Below are positions 5,929-9,117 of a stretch of 9,117 nt of DNA, one piece after another. The position numbers were made by a program, and so were the translations under genes. A model generated the notes under the pieces. It was given only the letters and a program-made list of their open reading frames with translations, searched no databases and was not told the DNA's origin. The stretch's first letter is position 1. Every line of letters begins with the position of its first letter. The stretch comes from an uncultured Oscillibacter sp. (GTDB lineage Bacteria > Bacillota > Clostridia > Oscillospirales > Oscillospiraceae). The DNA lies in NCBI GenBank assembly GCA_910587875.1, contig CAJUOD010000020.1:21944-31060 (forward strand). The letters are read 5' to 3'.

Positions 5929-6521
5929 ACGATCCCTATCAGGTACTGGGCATTTCGGAGAGCGCCACCGACGAGGAGGTCAAGCGGGCCTATCGGGAGC
6001 TGGCCAGGAAATACCACCCGGACAACTACCACGACAATCCCCTGGCCGACCTGGCCCAGGAGAAGATGAAGGAAATCAACGCCGCCTACGAGGAGATCCA
6101 AAAGCGCCGCAGCGGCGGCGGGGGCAGGGCCCCCGGCTCCTCCGGAGGCTGGCAGCAGTCCTATCACTCCGGCGGGTCCTCCGCCCTCCAGCAGGTCCGG
6201 GCCGCCATCCAGATGGGCGACGTCGCCCGGGCGGAGGCGCTTTTGAACAATATCAGCGACCACAACGCCGAGTGGAACTTCCTCAAGGGGGCGGTGTGCT
6301 ACCGCCGGGGCTGGATGGACGAGGCCCTGCGGTACTATCAGACCGCCTGCCAGATGGAACCGGGCAACCCGGAGTACCAGCGGGCGCTGAACTTGATGCG
6401 GAACGGCTCGCCGTACCGCCCCGGCGGGGAGCCCTTCGGGACCCTGTGCGCCGGAAATCCCTGCCTGACCCTTTGCTGCGCCTATACCCTGTGCAACGGC
6501 GGCTATTGCTGCTTCATCTGA
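5925..6521 (+). CDS. J-domain (DnaJ-like) protein with TPR segment and Cys-rich tail
   Basis: This is a 198-residue protein starting at ATG 5925 (AGGAG at 5912-5916, 8 bases upstream). Residues 1-62 form a complete J domain with the HPD tripeptide at 31-33, so it should stimulate a DnaK-type Hsp70 ATPase. A Gly/Ser-rich linker (about 63-86) leads to a helical TPR-like region (about 87-158) with a classic repeat around WNFLKGAVCYRRGWMDEALRYY. The last 24 residues hold seven cysteines (175, 180, 184, 185, 190, 195, 196), a likely metal, Fe-S or lipid-modified tail. It lacks the DnaJ zinc-finger and C-terminal substrate domains, so it is not DnaJ itself but a specialised co-chaperone. Its ATG overlaps the DUF5685 stop, which points to that protein or its client as partner. 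The J domain is certain; the client is unknown. Confidence 0.9.
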   Translation: MNDPYQVLGISESATDEEVKRAYRELARKYHPDNYHDNPLADLAQEKMKEINAAYEEIQKRRSGGGGRAPGSSGGWQQSYHSGGSSALQQVRAAIQMGDVARAEALLNNISDHNAEWNFLKGAVCYRRGWMDEALRYYQTACQMEPGNPEYQRALNLMRNGSPYRPGGEPFGTLCAGNPCLTLCCAYTLCNGGYCCFI

Positions 6522-6540
6522 AAATAAGGGGGAGATCGCC

Positions 6541-7422
6541 ATGATTAAAAGCATGACCGGCTACGGCCGAGCCAGAGAGACGAGAAACAGTCGGGATATC
6601 ACTGTGGAGGTCCGGGCGGTCAACAACCGCTATTTGGACTGCACGGTGAAGATGCCCCGACTGTATATCTTTGCCGAGGACGCGCTGAAACAGCGGGTCC
6701 AGAAGGCGGTCTCCCGGGGCAAGGTGGACGTGTTCGTCACGGTGGATGCCTCCGCCGCCGACGTGACGAAGGTGTCCGTCAACCGGGAGCTGGCGGAGCA
6801 GTACGCCGCCGCCCTGAACGAGCTGGCGGAGGTCTGCGGGCCTGTGGCCTACAAGGTGACGCCGGAGGCGCTGGCCCGGTTCCCGGACGTGCTCTCCGTC
6901 ACCAAGGCGGACGAGGATCTGGAGGCAGTCAGCGCCGACCTCTGCGCCGTGCTGGACGCGGCCCTGGCGGCGTTCAACGAAATGCGGGGCGTGGAGGGGG
7001 CCCGGCTGGCGGAGGACATCGGGAACCGCCTCTCCGCCATTGAGGCTTATACCGGGCAGGTGGAGGCCCGCTCTCCGGAGACCGTGGCGGAGTACCGGGC
7101 CAAGCTCACCGCCCGGATGCAGGAGGCGCTGCAGAGCGTGACCATCGACCCCCAGCGCATCCTCACCGAGGCGGCCATCTACGCCGACAAGGTGGCGGTG
7201 GACGAGGAGACCGTCCGGCTGCGGAGCCACGCGGCCCAGCTCCGGACCATGCTGGAGGCCACGGAGCCCATGGGGCGGAAGATGGACTTCCTCATCCAGG
7301 AGGTGAACCGGGAGGCCAATACCATCGGCTCCAAGTGCGGCGACGTGTCCATCGCCCAGGTGGTGGTGAACCTGAAGGCCGAGGTGGAGAAGATGCGGGA
7401 ACAGGTCCAAAACGTGGAGTAA
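6541..7422 (+). CDS. yicC: YicC/YloC family endoribonuclease
   Basis: This 293-residue cytosolic protein has the normal family length. The N-terminal YicC_N domain starts with the diagnostic MIKSMTGYGRA, with EVRAVNNRYLD at 23-33 and the RGKVDVFV segment. The C-terminal DUF1732 domain carries the conserved GRKMDFLIQE...REANTIGSK block (245-265). Members are metal-dependent endoribonucleases. E. coli YicC acts in RNA turnover with PNPase, and the Bacillus counterpart is YloC. GGGGGAG at 6528-6534 is 6 bases before the ATG, and the 19-base gap from the J-protein gene is the second largest in the run from cdaA onward. It opens the Firmicutes block yloC-remA-gmk-rpoZ. No residue of the conserved blocks looks lost. 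Confidence 0.93.
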   Translation: MIKSMTGYGRARETRNSRDITVEVRAVNNRYLDCTVKMPRLYIFAEDALKQRVQKAVSRGKVDVFVTVDASAADVTKVSVNRELAEQYAAALNELAEVCGPVAYKVTPEALARFPDVLSVTKADEDLEAVSADLCAVLDAALAAFNEMRGVEGARLAEDIGNRLSAIEAYTGQVEARSPETVAEYRAKLTARMQEALQSVTIDPQRILTEAAIYADKVAVDEETVRLRSHAAQLRTMLEATEPMGRKMDFLIQEVNREANTIGSKCGDVSIAQVVVNLKAEVEKMREQVQNVE

Positions 7423-7425
7423 GGC

Positions 7426-7665
7426 ATGGAATTTATCGACATCGGGTTTGGAAGCATGGTCTCCCGGGAGCGGGTGGTGGCCATTGTGGGCCCCGATTCC
7501 GCCCCCATCCGCCGCATGACCCAGGAGAGCCGGGAGCGGGGGATGCTCATCGACGCCACCTATGGGCGGAAGACGGCGTCCATCTTCATCATGGACAGCG
7601 ACCATGTGATTTTGTCGGCCCTGCCGCCTGAAAAATTCGGCGCGGGGAGAGAGGAGGAAGCATGA
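7426..7665 (+). CDS. remA: RemA/DUF370 family DNA-binding regulator
   Basis: This 79-residue protein of the RemA (YlzA, DUF370) family is a small DNA-binding protein. In B. subtilis it activates extracellular matrix and osmoprotection genes and forms ring-like oligomers that wrap DNA. Signature segments are GFGSMVSRERV (7-17), SAPIRRM (25-31) and the invariant IDATYGRKT (42-50) followed by DSDHVILSAL (57-66). Many relatives carry a further Arg after GR(R/K)T; here that position is Ala51. The gene sits 3 bases after yicC and its stop overlaps the gmk start (ATGA), the standard Firmicutes order. Its targets in this organism cannot be told from the window. Confidence 0.93.
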   Translation: MEFIDIGFGSMVSRERVVAIVGPDSAPIRRMTQESRERGMLIDATYGRKTASIFIMDSDHVILSALPPEKFGAGREEEA

Positions 7666-8258
7666 GAAAGGGAAAGACGTTTATTGTATCCGGGCCCTCC
7701 GGCGTGGGGAAGGGCAGCGTGCTGAAGGTACTGCTGGAGAAACGGAAGGACGTGTATGTCTCCGTCTCCGCCACCACCCGTCCGCCCCGGGCCGGGGAGG
7801 AAAACGGCGTCCACTATCACTTCCTGGACGTGGATACCTTCCATGAGTGGATGGCCCAGGATGCCTTTTTGGAGTACGCCGAGTATGTGGGCAACTTCTA
7901 TGGGACCCCCAAACGCTTTGTAGACGAGGCTATGGAGCAGGGGAAGGATGTGATTTTGGAAATCGACGTTCAGGGCGCCTTGCAAATCGCTCACAAACGG
8001 TCGGAGGCCGTGCTGATTTTCATTGCTCCCCCCAGCTGGGAGGAACTGGCCCGTCGCTTGACCCTCCGGGGGACCGACAGCCCGGAGAAGATCGAAAAGC
8101 GGCTGCTGCGTGCTAAGGTGGAGTGCCGGACCGCCGGGGCCTATCACTATTTTGTCATCAACGACACGATTGAAAACGCCGCCATGGAATTAGACGCGAT
8201 TATGACGGCGGAGCACTGCCGCTCGATAGACCGCATGGAGATCATCAGCGGCAAGTGA
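7662..8258 (+). CDS. gmk: Guanylate kinase
   Basis: This cytosolic enzyme converts GMP and ATP to GDP and ADP, an essential step in GTP supply and, in Firmicutes, a direct target of (p)ppGpp inhibition. The 198-residue length is typical. The P-loop is SGPSGVGKGS at 10-19 with Lys17. The GMP-binding region is seen as TTRPPRAGEENGVHYHF and EYAEYVGNFYGTPK. The LEIDVQGA segment and the lid region around RGTDSPEKIEKRL are intact. GAGG-rich sequence (AGGAGG at 7652-7657) is 4 bases before the ATG, which overlaps the remA stop. Codon choice is slightly less GC-rich than its neighbours (several TTT, ATT, TTG and TTA codons), without any sign of transfer. Confidence 0.97.
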   Translation: MRKGKTFIVSGPSGVGKGSVLKVLLEKRKDVYVSVSATTRPPRAGEENGVHYHFLDVDTFHEWMAQDAFLEYAEYVGNFYGTPKRFVDEAMEQGKDVILEIDVQGALQIAHKRSEAVLIFIAPPSWEELARRLTLRGTDSPEKIEKRLLRAKVECRTAGAYHYFVINDTIENAAMELDAIMTAEHCRSIDRMEIISGK

Positions 8259-8275
8259 TCGCCATAAACTGCAAC

Positions 8276-8286
8276 AGGAAAGGAAG
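8276..8286 (+). promoter_or_regulatory. Ribosome binding site region of rpoZ
   Basis: The purine-rich AGGAAAGGAAG at 8276-8286 ends 10 bases before the in-frame ATG at 8297. A closer ATG at 8290 is out of frame with rpoZ. GTG at 8255, which overlaps the gmk stop, is in frame but would add 14 unconserved residues. Confidence 0.6.
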
Positions 8287-8296
8287 TCGATGGACT

Positions 8297-8512
8297 ATGA
8301 TGCTGTATCCCGCCATGAGCAAGCTCAATTCTTATATCCCCAACCGCTATATGCTGGTGAACGTGGTGGCCCGCCGGGCCCGCCAGATTGCCGAGGAGGC
8401 CGAGGACAGCGGTTTGCACCTGGACGAGAAGCCGGTGACCCTGGCGATCCACGAGGTGGCGGACGGCAAGCTCACCGCCGCCGGTGTGGAAGCGGCCGCC
8501 GAAGAGGCGTAA
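8297..8512 (+). CDS. rpoZ: RNA polymerase omega subunit
   Basis: The omega subunit, 71 residues, helps assemble RNA polymerase by binding the beta-prime subunit. The start at ATG 8297 gives MMLYPAMSKLN, the usual clostridial N-terminus. The next ATG (8300) is equally possible. The conserved helix follows as NRYMLVNVVARRARQIAEEA (16-35), with the KPVTLAIHEVADGKL segment after it; the C-terminal end is Ala/Glu-rich. It lies 38 bases after gmk and 9 bases before priA. In B. subtilis and many relatives coaBC sits between rpoZ and priA; here it is missing. Confidence 0.93.
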   Translation: MMLYPAMSKLNSYIPNRYMLVNVVARRARQIAEEAEDSGLHLDEKPVTLAIHEVADGKLTAAGVEAAAEEA

Positions 8513-8521
8513 CGCCGCCGG

Positions 8522-9117
8522 ATGGAGACCGCGGCCATCGTAAAAGTGGCGGTCAGCGCCGCGCCCTATCACATCGACAAGCCCTACGATTACCTGGTCC
8601 CGGCGGAGCTGGAGGACCTGGCGGTCCCCGGCGTCCGGGTGACCGTGCCCTTCGGCCGGGGAAACAGGCTGTCGGAGGGGATTGTCCTGGCCCGGGGTGA
8701 GGGAAAAAAGGTCCGGGGGCTGAAAGCGCTCTCCGCCGTCCTGGACCGGGAGCCGGTGCTGGACGGCGCCGGGCTGGCCCTGGCCCTCTGGATGCGCCAG
8801 CGGTATTTCTGCACCCTGTTTGAGGCGGCGCGGACCATTCTGCCCGCCGGGCTGTGGTACCGCTTCCAGGAGATCTGGCACCTCCAGGCGGAGCTGGACC
8901 CGGAGACGGCCAGAGCCGCCGCCGGAGGCGTCCGCCAAGGCGCGGAGGTCTTGGAGACGCTGGAGCGCTCCGGCGGCTCCGCCGGGCTGGAGGCCCTGCG
9001 GGACGCCCACGGGGACGACGCGCTCCCGGCCCTTCGGGCCCTGGAAAAGGCGGGTGTCGTCTGGCACGAGACGGCGGCGAAGCAGAAGGTGGGGGACAAG
9101 ACCCGCCGGATGGCGGA
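8522..9117 (+). CDS. priA: PriA, primosomal protein N' (N-terminal part; 3' end outside window)
   Basis: The reading frame from ATG 8522 stays open to the window end (198 complete codons). It matches the N-terminal 3'-DNA-end-binding and winged-helix region of PriA, the superfamily 2 helicase that reloads the replisome at stalled forks and D-loops. Diagnostic segments are HIDKPYDYLVP (about 17-27), GVRVTVPFGRGN, and the MRQRYFCTLFEAARTILPAG region. The Walker motifs and zinc-binding cysteines would lie beyond the window. No good ribosome binding site precedes the ATG; the nearest, GAAGAGG near 8500-8506, is about 15 bases away, so coupling to rpoZ translation is likely. Full-length relatives have 700 or more residues. 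Confidence 0.93.
   Translation, partial: METAAIVKVAVSAAPYHIDKPYDYLVPAELEDLAVPGVRVTVPFGRGNRLSEGIVLARGEGKKVRGLKALSAVLDREPVLDGAGLALALWMRQRYFCTLFEAARTILPAGLWYRFQEIWHLQAELDPETARAAAGGVRQGAEVLETLERSGGSAGLEALRDAHGDDALPALRALEKAGVVWHETAAKQKVGDKTRRMA

Noticed and set aside
5786..6544. 252-codon + strand frame overlapping the J-protein gene
   Set aside because: Low-complexity Arg/Gly translation; the other frame encodes a full J domain with HPD.
6514..7605. 363-codon minus-strand frame opposite yicC and remA
   Set aside because: It is antisense to two conserved genes with intact motifs and shows a typical His/Leu/Gly-rich shadow composition.
8290..8700. 136-codon + strand frame starting at an ATG closer to the rpoZ ribosome site
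   Set aside because: Gly/Arg/Pro-rich translation in the wrong frame across rpoZ and priA; the in-frame omega sequence is clearly conserved.
8147..9067. 306-codon minus-strand frame opposite gmk, rpoZ and priA
   Set aside because: It spans three genuine genes in antisense and has no motif; a codon-bias shadow.

Overview
The window reads as ordinary chromosome from a GC-rich Firmicute of class Clostridia. It resembles gut Oscillospiraceae (the Flavonifractor / Oscillibacter / Lawsonibacter type), although no species can be named from sequence alone. The basis is the GC-rich codon use, strong AGGAGG ribosome binding sites, the Firmicutes gene order yicC(yloC)-remA-gmk-rpoZ-priA, the cdaA-cdaR pair, and the clostridial families DUF3343 and DUF5685. 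All thirteen genes lie on the + strand. They are packed tightly, often with ATGA or TGATG overlaps. No RNA gene, CRISPR array, insertion sequence or phage gene was seen, and no stretch over 300 bases lacks a gene.

Region 1 (1-793) holds the 3' end of ispD and a complete ispF, two enzymes of the non-mevalonate (MEP) isoprenoid pathway. A GC-rich hairpin with a short T run follows and probably ends that transcript. Region 2 (about 800-2234) is a two-gene unit: a small DUF3343 protein (possible sulfur/selenium carrier) overlapping a class V aminotransferase of the cysteine-desulfurase-like type. A weak promoter candidate with a 13-bp palindrome over its -10 lies in front.

Region 3 (2235-9117) starts with an AT-rich intergenic segment carrying the best promoter in the window (TTGCTT, 17 bp, TATAAT). 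It reads into cdaA (c-di-AMP synthase) and cdaR (its YbbR-domain membrane regulator). Next come three less understood genes: an RseC/MucC-like Cys-rich membrane protein, a DUF5685 protein, and a J-domain/TPR protein with a Cys-rich tail. After these comes the housekeeping block yicC (endoribonuclease), remA (DNA-binding regulator), gmk (guanylate kinase), rpoZ (RNA polymerase omega) and the start of priA (replication restart helicase). No gap between cdaA and priA exceeds about 40 bases and no internal terminator is visible, so the whole run may be one long operon.

The least explained part is the rseC-like / DUF5685 / J-protein trio directly after cdaAR. Each protein has a cysteine cluster, and the genes are translationally coupled. 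They could form a membrane-linked redox- or metal-dependent chaperone or quality-control module, which is inference only. The remainder is mostly conserved housekeeping sequence with small local oddities listed under findings.
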